NCBI GenBank assembly: GCA_937138255.1
Contig: CAKZOU010000057.1
Coordinates: forward strand, 1-64,000
Reading direction: 5' to 3'
From: an uncultured Paracoccaceae bacterium
Lineage (GTDB): Bacteria > Pseudomonadota > Alphaproteobacteria > Rhodobacterales > Rhodobacteraceae
DNA: 64,000 bases
Below, piece by piece: positions 38,883 to 47,793 of the stretch. The position numbers and the translations under genes are program-made. A model generated the notes under the pieces. The model was given only the letters and a program-made list of their open reading frames with translations. It was not told the DNA's origin and did no database searches. Positions within the stretch are counted from its first letter, which is position 1. Each line of letters begins with the position of its first letter.

Positions 38883-40792
38883 GCCGCACCCTCTTTCTTT
38901 TGGCCCGAAATACTCCGGGGGAGCCCCGCAGGGGCGGGGGCAGAGCCCCCCTCGCCCCCCAGATGCCGGTTGCCCACATGGCGCAAATCCCCGTCGATCC
39001 GCCGCGCATAGCCCCGCGGCGTAAACATCCGCGGCCCCTCGCCCAACCGTGCGAGCCGCGTGTTCGAAGAGCCCACGAGAACAACGGTCAACATGTCCAC
39101 CTCGTCCACCTCCAACTCATCGAGCCGCCGGTATCGGACATACTCCTCCGGCCGCCCGAGATTACTCGCCAGCATCACCGGAGTATCAGCGGGGCGATGC
39201 TCCAGAAGGATCTCCCGCGCCTCGGCCAGAAGGGTCCGGCGGGTCTTGGAAACGGGGTTGTAGAAAGCGATGACGAAATCGCCTTCGGCGGCAGTTTTCA
39301 GACGGCGCAGGATATCGTCGCGTGGCGTCAGAAGGTCCGACAGCGAAATGGTGCAGAAATCATGCCCCAAGGGCGCCCCTGCCCGCGCCGCGGCCCCTTG
39401 CAGGGCCGAAACGCCGGGCGAGCAAACCACTTCAACCCGCCGCGCGGCGTCGCTCACGCCCATCTCGCCCCCGGGCCGATCCAGAAGCTCGAACACCAGC
39501 GCGCCCATCGCATAGATGCCCGCATCGCCCGAACAGACGAGGGCCACGTTCTTGCCCCTCCCCGCCTCCTCCAGCGCATAGCGACACCGCGCTTCTTCGC
39601 CGCCCAAGGGAAAGTCCGCACGCGGCTTGCCTGCGGCCAGAGGGCCGAGAAGGTCGATATAAAGCCCATAGCCCACCAGCTCCTCCGCCTCGGCCACCAG
39701 CCGCGAGACCTCCGGCGTGCGCCAGGCCGATTGGCCGGGGCCGATGCCCACGACCGAAAGCCGCCCGCGCGGGCGGCCGCGCAACTCGGTCATCGGCGCT
39801 TGGGTCTCGGCGATCGCGCAGGTGGCATTCGCCGTCTTGCGCTTGGGGTGGCTGAGGGCGCCCTCGGCCCCTGCCTGCGCCAGCGCCGCCGCTTCCGAGA
39901 CGCCATGCGCGCCGACCTCGGCAAAGACCACCTCGGAAGGATTGGCCAAGCGCGAAGTTTCCGCCTCAAGCACCTCAGCCTCAAAGAGCCGCAGCGGCAC
40001 GCCGAGATCGCGGGCCAGCGCGAGGATCGCGGGCTCGTCGGCTTTGAGGGCGATAGTATTGACAGAGTGGATGGCAAAGCGGCTGATCCCGGCCTCTCTC
40101 AAGGCCTCATCCACCAGCGCCTTCAACTCTTCCGGCGCACAATTGCGGGCGCAACCGACGCCCAGCGCAAACCTCTGCGGCGCGAAGTGCAGGGCGTGCG
40201 GGCCGGTCTCGGCGGGTTCGGCTCCGCAGGTGATGTTCAGGTCATCGCCTTTCGGCAAGTCAACGAGCCAACCCGCCGTGGCGGCATCGCTTCCCGTCAC
40301 ACGCGCTCCGCCTCCCGACAACAGCGCCGCCATGGCCGGTTTGGCATCCTGCGGATTGGCCAGCCGCCAGCCTGCGGGCGGCGCATCGAGCGCCACGCCC
40401 AGCGCCACGTCGCCTGCGGTCGTCACGGCAGCAACCGAACCAAGCACGGCGGAAATCTCTTTCGCCAACCGGTTCGCGCCGCGATGACCGCCCAGAAGCG
40501 GCACGACGACCGAGCCATCGTCCGAGACCGAAACCACGGGCGGCTCAGTCCACTTGTCGCCCAGATGCGGGGCGACGGCGCGGATCAGGATGCCGCTGGC
40601 GCAGACGCCGATCACCGGCACTCCGGCAAGGAAGAGGTCACGCGCATGAACGAGGGCATCATCGAAGATCACCTCCGCCTGATCGACACGGCCCTTGCGG
40701 CCATGGACCACAGCGCCGAGCGCCTTGGCCACGCGGTGGGCGGTTGGCTCGCCCGAACGGGAAAGCGCGAGAACGACGGGGGTCATAGCCAT
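38879..40792 (-). CDS. cobJ: CbiG-type / precorrin-3B C17-methyltransferase fusion protein
   Basis: A 637-residue fusion. Residues 1 to about 325 are CbiG-like: an N-terminal part with PLLGGHRGANRLAKEI (about 98-113) and a C-terminal CobE/CbiG_C part beginning FALGVGCARNCAPEEL (about 208-223). Residues from about 345 to 605 are the CobJ methyltransferase (GRLSVVGIGPG; CSGDAGIYAMG; AFYNPVSKTRR). CobJ contracts the ring and methylates C17; CbiG opens the lactone in the cobalt-early route. The last roughly 25 residues are encoded by a dispersed repeat. It overlaps cobI by ten bases and cobM by four. Confidence 0.93.
   Translation of the reverse strand: MAMTPVVLALSRSGEPTAHRVAKALGAVVHGRKGRVDQAEVIFDDALVHARDLFLAGVPVIGVCASGILIRAVAPHLGDKWTEPPVVSVSDDGSVVVPLLGGHRGANRLAKEISAVLGSVAAVTTAGDVALGVALDAPPAGWRLANPQDAKPAMAALLSGGGARVTGSDAATAGWLVDLPKGDDLNITCGAEPAETGPHALHFAPQRFALGVGCARNCAPEELKALVDEALREAGISRFAIHSVNTIALKADEPAILALARDLGVPLRLFEAEVLEAETSRLANPSEVVFAEVGAHGVSEAAALAQAGAEGALSHPKRKTANATCAIAETQAPMTELRGRPRGRLSVVGIGPGQSAWRTPEVSRLVAEAEELVGYGLYIDLLGPLAAGKPRADFPLGGEEARCRYALEEAGRGKNVALVCSGDAGIYAMGALVFELLDRPGGEMGVSDAARRVEVVCSPGVSALQGAAARAGAPLGHDFCTISLSDLLTPRDDILRRLKTAAEGDFVIAFYNPVSKTRRTLLAEAREILLEHRPADTPVMLASNLGRPEEYVRYRRLDELEVDEVDMLTVVLVGSSNTRLARLGEGPRMFTPRGYARRIDGDLRHVGNRHLGGEGGSAPAPAGLPRSISGQKKEGAA
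38895..38952 (+). repeat. Dispersed intergenic repeat, copy B, inside the cobJ 3' end
   Basis: The core TTCTTTTGGCCCGAAATACTCC is followed by G/C-rich palindromic arms. Unlike the other copies it lies within a reading frame and encodes the C-terminal tail of the CbiG-CobJ fusion on the minus strand. Confidence 0.8.
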
Positions 40793-41484
40793 GGATCGGC
40801 CCCTTTGGTCAGCAGGATCATTGAGAAATACGGCGCGGTTTCGGGTGCCTCAGAGAGCGGCAAGACCATCTCCTGAGGCAGGCTCGCCCGCTCGACATAG
40901 GTGGCGCGGTCGGTCAGGCCAAGGGCCTCGATCGCGCGGCGGATCTTCGGAAGGTGCCGGCCGACCTTCATGATCGCCACGCTCTCGGCCCCGGCGATGC
41001 GCTCGGTCAGTTCGGCCTCGCTCAGGGGGCCGGGCAGGACGGTCAGGCGTTCGTTGCGAGCCACAAGCGGCTTGCCTGCGCTGGCGGCCACGGCGGCGAT
41101 GGAGGTGACGCCGGGCACGACGACGACCTCATAGCGCGGCGCGAGCCGGGCAAAGAGATACATGAACGAGCCATAGAAGAACGGATCGCCCTCGCAAAGG
41201 CAGACCACATCCTCGCCTGCCTCGAGCGCGGCGGCGATATCGGCGGCACCCCGGTCATAGGCCGCCTGCGCGGGGGCGCGCTCGGTGGTCATCGGCACCG
41301 GCATGACGATCTCACGCGCGCCTGCGGGGATCAGATCGGCGGCGATCGAGCGGGCAAAGCTCGCCCCATCTTCAAGCGCGGGATAGGCGATGACCTTGGC
41401 CCCTTGGATCAGGCGGGCGGCGCGGAGGGTCAGAAGATCGGGCGCACCGGGGCCGAGGCCCACACCATAGAGGATACCGCTCAT
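40783..41484 (-). CDS. cobI: Precorrin-2 C20-methyltransferase
   Basis: A 233-residue tetrapyrrole methylase with ILYGVGLGPGAPDLLTLRAARLI at the N-terminus, LCEGDPFFYGSFMYL near residue 90 and VVVPGVTSIAAVAA near 115, typical of CobI/CbiL. It adds the C20 methyl to precorrin-2. I use the ATG at 41484, overlapping the cobL stop by four bases; a start at 41502 is also open. Confidence 0.95.
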   Translation of the reverse strand: MSGILYGVGLGPGAPDLLTLRAARLIQGAKVIAYPALEDGASFARSIAADLIPAGAREIVMPVPMTTERAPAQAAYDRGAADIAAALEAGEDVVCLCEGDPFFYGSFMYLFARLAPRYEVVVVPGVTSIAAVAASAGKPLVARNERLTVLPGPLSEAELTERIAGAESVAIMKVGRHLPKIRRAIEALGLTDRATYVERASLPQEMVLPLSEAPETAPYFSMILLTKGADPWL

Positions 41485-42683
41485 CGCTTGATCAGGCTCC
41501 ACTGGGTGACCGGCATCAGCGGCCGGAAGGCAGTCAGCCGCCCGACCGCATCGGCGCGTTGCACGCCGAGCTTTACCAGCTGCCCGCCGTGCTTCTTATA
41601 AAGGTCGAGCATCAGCGCCTCGCTCTCGAGCGTCACGGCATTGGCGACAAGGCGGCCAAGCGGGCGGAGGGCGGACCATGCTGCCTCAAAGACTTCCGAG
41701 GTGAGCCCGCCGCCGATGAAGATCGCATCAGGCGGTGTAAGCCCCTCGAGCGCCTCGGGGGCGGTGCCTTCGATGATCTGGAAGCCGGGGGTTCCGAGGG
41801 CAAGGGCGTTGGTCGCGGCCATGGCGCGGCGGTCGGCGCGGGGCTCGATGCCGATGGCACGGGCATAGCGGGCGGCGCGCATCCATTCGATGCCGACCGA
41901 GCCGCAACCCGCGCCGATATCCCACAACAGCGCCCCGCGCATCGGCATCAGCTTGGCCAGCGTCGCGGCGCGGACCTCTTGCTTGGTCATGGTGCCGTCG
42001 GAGGCAAACATCTCGTCGGGCAAGCCCGGCACGCGGGGCAGAAGCGCCGCGCCGGGGGCGGCGATGCATTCAACCGCGAGGGTGTTGAATTCGGGCACCT
42101 CATGCGACCAGCTTTCGGCGAGCCCGTCAAAGCGCTGTTCCCGCGCGCCGCCCATTGCGGCGAGGACGGTCATGCGCGACTGGCCAAAGCCTCGGTCGGT
42201 CAGGAAGCGGGCGATCTTGCCGGGGGTGTCGGAGCCGGTGGTGAGGATCAAGAGCCGCTGGTCGGGCTGGATGAAGGCGATCATCTGCTCGACCGGGCGG
42301 CCATGGACGGTGAGCGTCTCCACATCCGGCATCGACCAGCCCATGCGGGCGGCGGCGAGCTGGAAGGCGGAAAGCTGGGGGTGGTAGACGATTTCGCTGG
42401 CCGGAATGGCCCGGCCAATGCGGGCGCCGACCGAGAACCACAAGGGATCGCCGGTGACGAGGATCACGGCGCGGCGGCCTTTCAGCCCCCGGATGGTCTC
42501 GATCATCGCGTTGAAGGGCGAGGGCCATGAGAGGCGCTCGGCGGTGATATTGCCTGACAGATCGTGGTGCCGGTCGCCGCCAAGGATCACCTCGGCCGCC
42601 TCGACCACGGCGCGGGTGGCGGGGGTCAGGCCGTCGAGCCCGTCTTCGCCGATGCCGACGACATGGAGCCAGGGATCAGACAT
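41481..42683 (-). CDS. cobL: Precorrin-6Y C5,15-methyltransferase (decarboxylating)
   Basis: A 400-residue fusion of a CbiE-like methylase (residues 1 to about 200, LHVVGIGEDGLDGL at the start) and a CbiT-like Rossmann methyltransferase (about 215-400, with the SAM motif LLWDIGAGCGSVGIEW). It methylates C5 and C15 and decarboxylates the C12 acetate. The ATG at 42683 lies eight bases inside the end of cobH. The arrangement is the standard aerobic-pathway CobL. Confidence 0.95.
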   Translation of the reverse strand: MSDPWLHVVGIGEDGLDGLTPATRAVVEAAEVILGGDRHHDLSGNITAERLSWPSPFNAMIETIRGLKGRRAVILVTGDPLWFSVGARIGRAIPASEIVYHPQLSAFQLAAARMGWSMPDVETLTVHGRPVEQMIAFIQPDQRLLILTTGSDTPGKIARFLTDRGFGQSRMTVLAAMGGAREQRFDGLAESWSHEVPEFNTLAVECIAAPGAALLPRVPGLPDEMFASDGTMTKQEVRAATLAKLMPMRGALLWDIGAGCGSVGIEWMRAARYARAIGIEPRADRRAMAATNALALGTPGFQIIEGTAPEALEGLTPPDAIFIGGGLTSEVFEAAWSALRPLGRLVANAVTLESEALMLDLYKKHGGQLVKLGVQRADAVGRLTAFRPLMPVTQWSLIKR

Positions 42684-43320
42684 TTGGTGCCTCCTCGGGA
42701 AGGCCGGCGGCCAGAGCGTTGACGGCGGCAGAGGCCATGGCCGAGCCCCCTTTGCGCCCCTTGAGGGCGATAAACGGGATGCCGCGCGGGTTGGCGGCAA
42801 GCTCGGCTTTCGATTCCGCGGCACCTATGAAGCCCACCGGAAAGCCAAGGATCGCGGCGGGGCGGGGCCAGCCTTCGTCGATGAGTTCGAGCAGGTGGAA
42901 AAGTGCGGTCGGCGCGTTGCCGATAGCCACGACAGCGCCTTCGAGCCGCTCTTTCCAGAGGCGGACGGCGGCGGCGGAACGGGTGTTGCCGATTTGGGCG
43001 GCGAGGGGTGCGGTGGCGGGATCGTTGAGGGTGACGATCACCTCGTTGCCTGCGGGCAGGTAGCGGCGGATGATCCCCGCGCCCACCATCTCGCAATCGC
43101 ACAGGATCGGCGCGCCCGCCTTGAGGGCGGCATTTGCGGCGGGGACCACATCAGACGAATAGGCCAGCCGGTCGGCAATCTCGACCATGCCGCAGGAGTG
43201 GATGAGGCGGGTGACGAGGGGTTGGAGACTCAAGGGAAAGCGATCAAGCCGCGCCTCGGCCCGCACCGTGGCAAAGCTCGCGGCGTAGATCGCTTTGGGG
43301 TCGCGTTCATAGGGGCGCAT
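42676..43320 (-). CDS. cobH: Precorrin-8X methylmutase
   Basis: A 214-residue CobH, which moves the methyl from C11 to C12 to give hydrogenobyrinate. The catalytic His41 is in RLIHSCGM, with ILCDCEMVGAGI and ALKGRKGGSAMA further on. The start at 43320 begins MRPYERDPKAIYAASF as in relatives; the longer open frame reads through the intergenic repeat and part of cbiX and is not used. The 82 bases upstream hold a hairpin and repeat copy C. Confidence 0.95.
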   Translation of the reverse strand: MRPYERDPKAIYAASFATVRAEARLDRFPLSLQPLVTRLIHSCGMVEIADRLAYSSDVVPAANAALKAGAPILCDCEMVGAGIIRRYLPAGNEVIVTLNDPATAPLAAQIGNTRSAAAVRLWKERLEGAVVAIGNAPTALFHLLELIDEGWPRPAAILGFPVGFIGAAESKAELAANPRGIPFIALKGRKGGSAMASAAVNALAAGLPEEAPNV

Positions 43321-43342
43321 CAGGGCGTCCTTTGGGGGAAGG

Positions 43343-43398
43343 TCCGGATTTGGGGCAAATCCGGAGCCTCCGGCGGGAGTATTTGGGGCCAAAAGAAG
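43343..43398 (-). repeat. Hairpin plus dispersed intergenic repeat, copy C
   Basis: A 9-bp hairpin (43343-43351 with 43357-43365) abuts a repeat copy (43365-43398) whose minus-strand core reads CTTTTGGCCCCAAATACTCC. It occupies the gap between cbiX and cobH and may attenuate or process the transcript. Confidence 0.75.
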
Positions 43399-43402
43399 CC
43401 CG

Positions 43403-44566
43403 TTATTTCTTGCTCTTGCGGGCGCTTTCGGGGCCGTGCGGGTGATCTGCGTGGGGATAGGGCGCGTGGTGGTGATCGTGGTCGTGATCATGGCCGTGGT
43501 GGTTATGGTGGCCGTGTGAGTGGCCGTGGGAATGGGCGTGGAAGTGAACCTGCCCGTCGCCGTGGTCGTGCCATTCGCCTTGCTTGACGTGGCTTGCGTG
43601 GCCGTGCGGCTTTTGCTCGAGGCGGCAGAGGCCGGTGCAGAAGGTGTCGCAGAGTTGGCAGTCGGCCACGTTGGAGCCCGGCGCCGAGGCGCCCTGGCCT
43701 TCGACGTGGTGGTGGTGGCTTTCCTGCACGGCGCCAACCTCGGCCTCGAAGCCCAGAACCTGTGTGCGGTATTTGCACATGGCGCAGTTGGGGGGCGGGA
43801 CTTCGCCCACTTGTTCGGTGATCCGTTCAGCGAAGGTTTCGAGGACCTTCGGGTGATCGCCAAGGTAGGGTGCCTTGATGAATTCGATCTCGGGGTATTC
43901 GGCGGCGACCTGATCGGTGAAGCCATAGATGCGGTCGATCAGGATGCCCGAGAAGAGGAAATAGGGGAAGACGACGACGCGCTTGTAGGGAAGGCGAGCG
44001 ACGTGTTGCAGGCAAGGCTCGACAAGGGGGAAGGTGACGCCGGAATAGCCGACCTCGCACCAGCCAAAGCCCAGGCCTTCCCAGAGCATCCGGGCGACTT
44101 TCGAGACATTGCCGTTGGCGTCGGGGTCAGACGCGCCGCGGCCGATGACGACAAGGCAGGTCTCGTGGAGGGGCACTTCGCCGTTTTCGGCATTGGCCTT
44201 GTTGAGCGCTTCCTGGATGCGGGCGCCGGCGGCGGCGATCATCTTGGGGTCAACCCCAAGTTCGCGGCCATAGCGCACGTCGATGCCGTGTTTCTTGGCG
44301 TAGGTGTTGAGGACGGTCGGGATATCGTTCTTCGAATGCATCGCCGCGAAAAGCATCCCCGGCACGGCGAGGATGCGCTCGCAGCCCGCCTCGCGCAGCT
44401 TGTCGAGACCGTCGCGCAGAACCGGATTGGCGAACTCGAGATAGCCGTAGTCGGTCATCCAGTCGTCGGGCAGATAGGCGGGAAGCTTTTCGGCCAGAAC
44501 GCGGAACTCGTCGACGGCCGACTGGCTGCGCGAGCCGTGACCGCAGATCATCACACCGGTCTTCAT
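43403..44566 (-). CDS. cbiX: Sirohydrochlorin/precorrin cobaltochelatase CbiX, with Cys-rich and His-rich tail
   Basis: A 387-residue class II chelatase made of two CbiX repeats (about residues 1-130 and 135-265), with His10 in ICGHGSRSQ as a likely metal-site residue. After it come clustered cysteines (CAMCKYR near 273; CQLCDTFCTGLC near 310) and a tail of about 60 residues very rich in His and Asp. The cysteines may hold an iron-sulfur cluster; the tail probably stores or delivers cobalt. It overlaps the DUF6732 gene by four bases. Its presence beside cobN is noted separately. Confidence 0.93.
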   Translation of the reverse strand: MKTGVMICGHGSRSQSAVDEFRVLAEKLPAYLPDDWMTDYGYLEFANPVLRDGLDKLREAGCERILAVPGMLFAAMHSKNDIPTVLNTYAKKHGIDVRYGRELGVDPKMIAAAGARIQEALNKANAENGEVPLHETCLVVIGRGASDPDANGNVSKVARMLWEGLGFGWCEVGYSGVTFPLVEPCLQHVARLPYKRVVVFPYFLFSGILIDRIYGFTDQVAAEYPEIEFIKAPYLGDHPKVLETFAERITEQVGEVPPPNCAMCKYRTQVLGFEAEVGAVQESHHHHVEGQGASAPGSNVADCQLCDTFCTGLCRLEQKPHGHASHVKQGEWHDHGDGQVHFHAHSHGHSHGHHNHHGHDHDHDHHHAPYPHADHPHGPESARKSKK

Positions 44567-44784
44567 GCGGTTTCACCTTCGGTTTCTTCAGTCTCGTCGT
44601 CGGCGACCTCTGTGTTCGTATCCTTGCGGCCCTTGAGAGCTGCCCAGAGCGTGAGGCCAAGCGCAAGGCCCAGCGCGCCGGCCGCGATCCAGTGGTCATG
44701 GCCCGCAACTTCGCCGACATGGCCGATGTTGGCCGAGGCGCTGCTGGCAATGGCGATCAAGGTCAGGGTAAGTACGGCTCGCAT
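44563..44784 (-). CDS. Small membrane protein, DUF6732-like
   Basis: A 73-residue protein with an N-terminal signal or membrane segment (about residues 1-19), a HVGEVAGHDHW motif, a second hydrophobic helix (about 32-50) and an acidic tail. It resembles DUF6732 proteins of Rhodobacteraceae. The ATG at 44784 has a GGAGG site. Being the first gene of the cbiX-cobHLIJM run and having His residues at the outer face, it may help cobalt entry; this is inference. Confidence 0.72.
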   Translation of the reverse strand: MRAVLTLTLIAIASSASANIGHVGEVAGHDHWIAAGALGLALGLTLWAALKGRKDTNTEVADDETEETEGETA

Positions 44785-44989
44785 GGACGGTCCTCCGGTT
44801 ATCCATGCGCCAGAGAACCCGCGCGGTCTGCGCGAAGCTTGACGACGTGGGCTTTGGTTCCCTACTGGGTCAACCGCCGCGCCACCAACCGCTCTGGCCA
44901 CATGGGCTTCGTCTGCGACCGGCTATAGTCGGCCGAGCACTCCGGCGCAAACGGATATGCGGCGCAAGGGAGACGAATCCGACCTGTTG

Positions 44990-45355
44990 TCAGGCGTGAC
45001 AGCCATAGTATTCCACGATGGCCGCTAGATCATGGGGATCGGTCTCGGAGCGGACAAGGGTTCGGGCGTTGGCGCTGGCGGCAAAGAGCATACCAGCCGA
45101 GAAGAAGGTCGAATCGGAGACAAAGACCAGGTTGGTCTCGGGCTGGCGCAGCCGCGCATAGTCGGCGATGCCCAGTGTGCTTAAATGGCCGTCAAGAACG
45201 AGATTCATGAGGATGACCTCATAAGTATTGGCGCCGATGGCACTGGTTGCCTGGCCGGCGTTGTCGGCAAGATCGACCGTGTGGCCATCCCGTTCCAGAT
45301 GGCGCCGCCAGAGCCGGCCGAGGTCGGCTTTGCTCTCGACAATCAGGATATGCAT
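44990..45355 (-). CDS. Degenerate response-regulator receiver protein
   Basis: A 121-residue single receiver-like domain without an output domain. The N-terminal strand MHILIVES matches receivers, but the key residues have changed: the acidic pair is Glu-Ser, the phosphoacceptor position is Asn51 (LMNLVLDG) and no Lys precedes the final helix. It is unlikely to be phosphorylated by a kinase. The ATG at 45355 follows GAGGG. It lies 200 bases upstream of the cbiX run on the same strand. A role as a phosphorylation-independent signalling protein is possible. Confidence 0.75.
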   Translation of the reverse strand: MHILIVESKADLGRLWRRHLERDGHTVDLADNAGQATSAIGANTYEVILMNLVLDGHLSTLGIADYARLRQPETNLVFVSDSTFFSAGMLFAASANARTLVRSETDPHDLAAIVEYYGCHA

Positions 45356-45558
45356 CAATCCCTCACGCTTCTGCGTTACAGCACAGTTTGACCTGCGCAA
45401 CACCCACCCGGTAATCCTCAGTCTGCCGTTTTTCTTAACGAATGATTAATGTGCATCGGCATTTCTCCAACCATCCCCAGAGTTCGCGACTTTATCCACA
45501 GAGACTTGCGTAAAGTCGGCAAATCCGGTTCAAAGCCTCGCACGACAAAGGGGGCTTC

Positions 45559-45930
45559 ATGACAACCTGGATCACCATCTGCGATACCTGCAAGCGCGAG
45601 GGCTGGGAAACCACCGGAGCGGAGCAGACCGATGGCGAGGCCTTTGCAGCGCTGATCGAGCCGCGTGCCGAAGCTGCGGGGATCAAGACGCGGCGGGTGT
45701 CGTGCACCATGGGATGCGAACGGGCCTGCAACGTGATCGTGCAAGCGGCCGGGAAGAACTGCTATTCACTGGGGCGGTTTGAGCCGACCATGGATGACGC
45801 ACAGGCGCTTGTCGATTATGCGCTGAAACACGCTGAAAGCGAAAAGGGCCAAGTGCCGTTTCGCGAATGGCCGGTTGGCGTGAAGGGCCATTTCGTCTCG
45901 CGCCACCTTCCCCTGCCGGACACCGAGTAA
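45559..45930 (+). CDS. DUF1636 family protein (first copy)
   Basis: A 123-residue protein of the DUF1636 group, with an N-terminal CDTC motif (Cys8, Cys11) and a second cluster CTMGCERACNV near residues 49-59. The cysteines suggest metal or iron-sulfur binding, similar to thin-type ferredoxin folds. Such genes are repeatedly found with cobalamin genes. Its stop overlaps the cobC start (TAATG), so it is coupled to cobC and cobD. A second, shorter DUF1636 gene lies at 53751. Confidence 0.85.
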   Translation: MTTWITICDTCKREGWETTGAEQTDGEAFAALIEPRAEAAGIKTRRVSCTMGCERACNVIVQAAGKNCYSLGRFEPTMDDAQALVDYALKHAESEKGQVPFREWPVGVKGHFVSRHLPLPDTE

Positions 45931-46865
45931 TGTCCAACGGGCGCGATCACGGCGGCGGGCTCGACGCGGCGATTGCGGCCTATGGCGGAGCACGGGCCGG
46001 CTGGCTTGATCTGTCGACCGGGATCAATCCCGTGCCCTATCCGGTGGGGACTTTTTCCCAGGAGGCTTGGACGGCCCTGCCCGACAGCGCGGCTTTTGAG
46101 GCGTTGAATACTGCCGCGCAGCGGTTCTGGAACGTGCCTGCGACTGCCGCGATCCTTCCGGCGGCGGGGGCCTCGGCGCTGATTGCGCGGATTCCGACGT
46201 TGGCGGGGGCGGGGGCGGTGTCGGTCCAAGGACCGACCTACAACGAACACGCGGCGAGTTTTGCGGGTCTTGGTTGGACGGTTTCGCCGGAGGGGCATGA
46301 CGCGCAGGTTGTGGTTCATCCGAACAATCCGGATGGGCGGGTATGGGCTGCTACCGAGATCACGGCGCCCCTCGCCATCATCGACGAGAGCTTCTGCGAT
46401 GTGATGCCGGACGCCTCGCTGATCGGCCTTGCGGCGCAGCCCGGGCGGATCGTGCTCAAGAGCTTTGGCAAGTTCTGGGGTCTTGCAGGTGCGAGGCTGG
46501 GCTTTGCCATCGGTGATCCCGCGCTGATTGCGAGACTGGGCGATGCCTTGGGGCCGTGGCAGGTTTCGGGGCCGGCCCTGGCGATTGGCGCGGCGGCGCT
46601 GGCCGACGCGGATTGGGCCGAGGCGACCCGTGCGAGGCTCGCCTCAGACAGCGACCGGCTTGATGCCCTGATGATCGGGCGCGGGGCCAAGGTCGTCGGC
46701 GGCACGAGCCTTTTCCGCCTATACGAAGTCGACGATGCCACCCGCTGGCAAGACCGTCTGGCGCGCAGCCATGTCTGGTCGCGCATCTTTCCCTATTCGA
46801 AAACATGGCTCCGTCTCGGCCTGCCCGCGCCGGATCGCTGGAGCCAGCTGGAGGCGGCACTATGA
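45930..46865 (+). CDS. cobC: CobC: threonine-phosphate decarboxylase-like PLP enzyme
   Basis: A 311-residue fold-type I PLP enzyme of the CobC/CobD(Salmonella) type, thought to supply the (R)-1-amino-2-propanol phosphate arm of cobalamin. Motifs include [14 protein letters not shown] at the N-terminus and the PLP lysine in [17 protein letters not shown] near residue 175. The length is somewhat below the usual 330-360. It begins within the DUF1636 stop and overlaps cobD by four bases. Confidence 0.92.
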   Translation: MSNGRDHGGGLDAAIAAYGGARAGWLDLSTGINPVPYPVGTFSQEAWTALPDSAAFEALNTAAQRFWNVPATAAILPAAGASALIARIPTLAGAGAVSVQGPTYNEHAASFAGLGWTVSPEGHDAQVVVHPNNPDGRVWAATEITAPLAIIDESFCDVMPDASLIGLAAQPGRIVLKSFGKFWGLAGARLGFAIGDPALIARLGDALGPWQVSGPALAIGAAALADADWAEATRARLASDSDRLDALMIGRGAKVVGGTSLFRLYEVDDATRWQDRLARSHVWSRIFPYSKTWLRLGLPAPDRWSQLEAAL

Positions 46866-47761
46866 CCCTTGCCCTCGCTCTCATCCTCGATGCGATCCTT
46901 GGTGAGCCGAAGTGGCTCTGGGATCGGATCCCGCATCCCGCCGTTCTGATGGGTCGGCTCGTGGCCTTTCTCGACCGGGAGTTGAACGAAGGGCCGAACC
47001 GAAAGCGGCGGGGGATCATCGCGGTTGTCGTCATGGTCCTTGTGGCCTCGGCCATCGGCAATACCGTGGCAGGAATGCTCGGCGCGCCGGGCGAGATCAT
47101 CGTCGGCGCGATCCTCTTGGCGCAGCGATCCTTGGTCGCCCATGTGCAGGATGTGGCCAATGCGCTGCGCATCTCGACGGGCGATGCACGTCTGGCCGTT
47201 GCCAAGATCGTCAGCCGCGACACGGCCGGGATGGAACCCCCCGCCATCGCCCGCAGCGCCATCGAAAGCGCGGCCGAAAATCTCAGCGACGGGGTGATCG
47301 CCCCCGCCTTCTGGTTTCTCATCGGCGGGTTGCCGGGGCTCCTCCTCTACAAATTCATCAACACCGCCGACAGCATGATCGGCTATCGCACCGAGAAATA
47401 CGCCGAATTCGGCTGGGCCTCGGCGCGGCTTGACGACCTTCTCAATCTGATCCCGGCACGCGCTACGGCGCTGATCCTCTGGGCGGTTGGCGGGTTCAGA
47501 GGCAGCTGGGGCGGCATTGCGGCAGACGCCCGCAAGCACAAATCGCCCAATGCCGGCTGGCCCGAGGCGGCGCTGTCGCGCGGCCTTGGCATCGCGCTTG
47601 CAGGTCCGCGCAGCTATGACGGCGAGCTGCGCGAGTTTCCCTTCGTCAACCCCGAGGGGCAGAAGGACATAGGCGCCGACGAGATCGACGAAGCGATCGA
47701 GCATCTCTGGCGGGCTTGGGGCGTGGTCCTCGCGCTGGCGCTTGGCGCGGTTCTCATCTGA
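46862..47761 (+). CDS. cobD: Adenosylcobinamide-phosphate synthase (CobD/CbiB)
   Basis: A 299-residue membrane protein that joins adenosylcobyrate to the aminopropanol moiety. Family segments include [36 protein letters not shown] and [26 protein letters not shown]. Several hydrophobic helices are present. It follows cobC with a four-base overlap, fitting consecutive steps. Confidence 0.96.
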   Translation: MTLALALILDAILGEPKWLWDRIPHPAVLMGRLVAFLDRELNEGPNRKRRGIIAVVVMVLVASAIGNTVAGMLGAPGEIIVGAILLAQRSLVAHVQDVANALRISTGDARLAVAKIVSRDTAGMEPPAIARSAIESAAENLSDGVIAPAFWFLIGGLPGLLLYKFINTADSMIGYRTEKYAEFGWASARLDDLLNLIPARATALILWAVGGFRGSWGGIAADARKHKSPNAGWPEAALSRGLGIALAGPRSYDGELREFPFVNPEGQKDIGADEIDEAIEHLWRAWGVVLALALGAVLI

Positions 47762-47793
47762 GGCTAGGCTTCGGGCAAAACCCCGGAGAGGCC

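Noticed and set aside
38900-40876. 658-codon plus-strand frame opposite cobJ
   Set aside because: Antisense shadow of the CbiG-CobJ fusion.
44785-44989. Possible second cobalamin riboswitch upstream of the cbiX run
   Set aside because: Some GGGAA- and CCACTG-like fragments are present but the ordered consensus blocks seen at 52649-52845 are missing.
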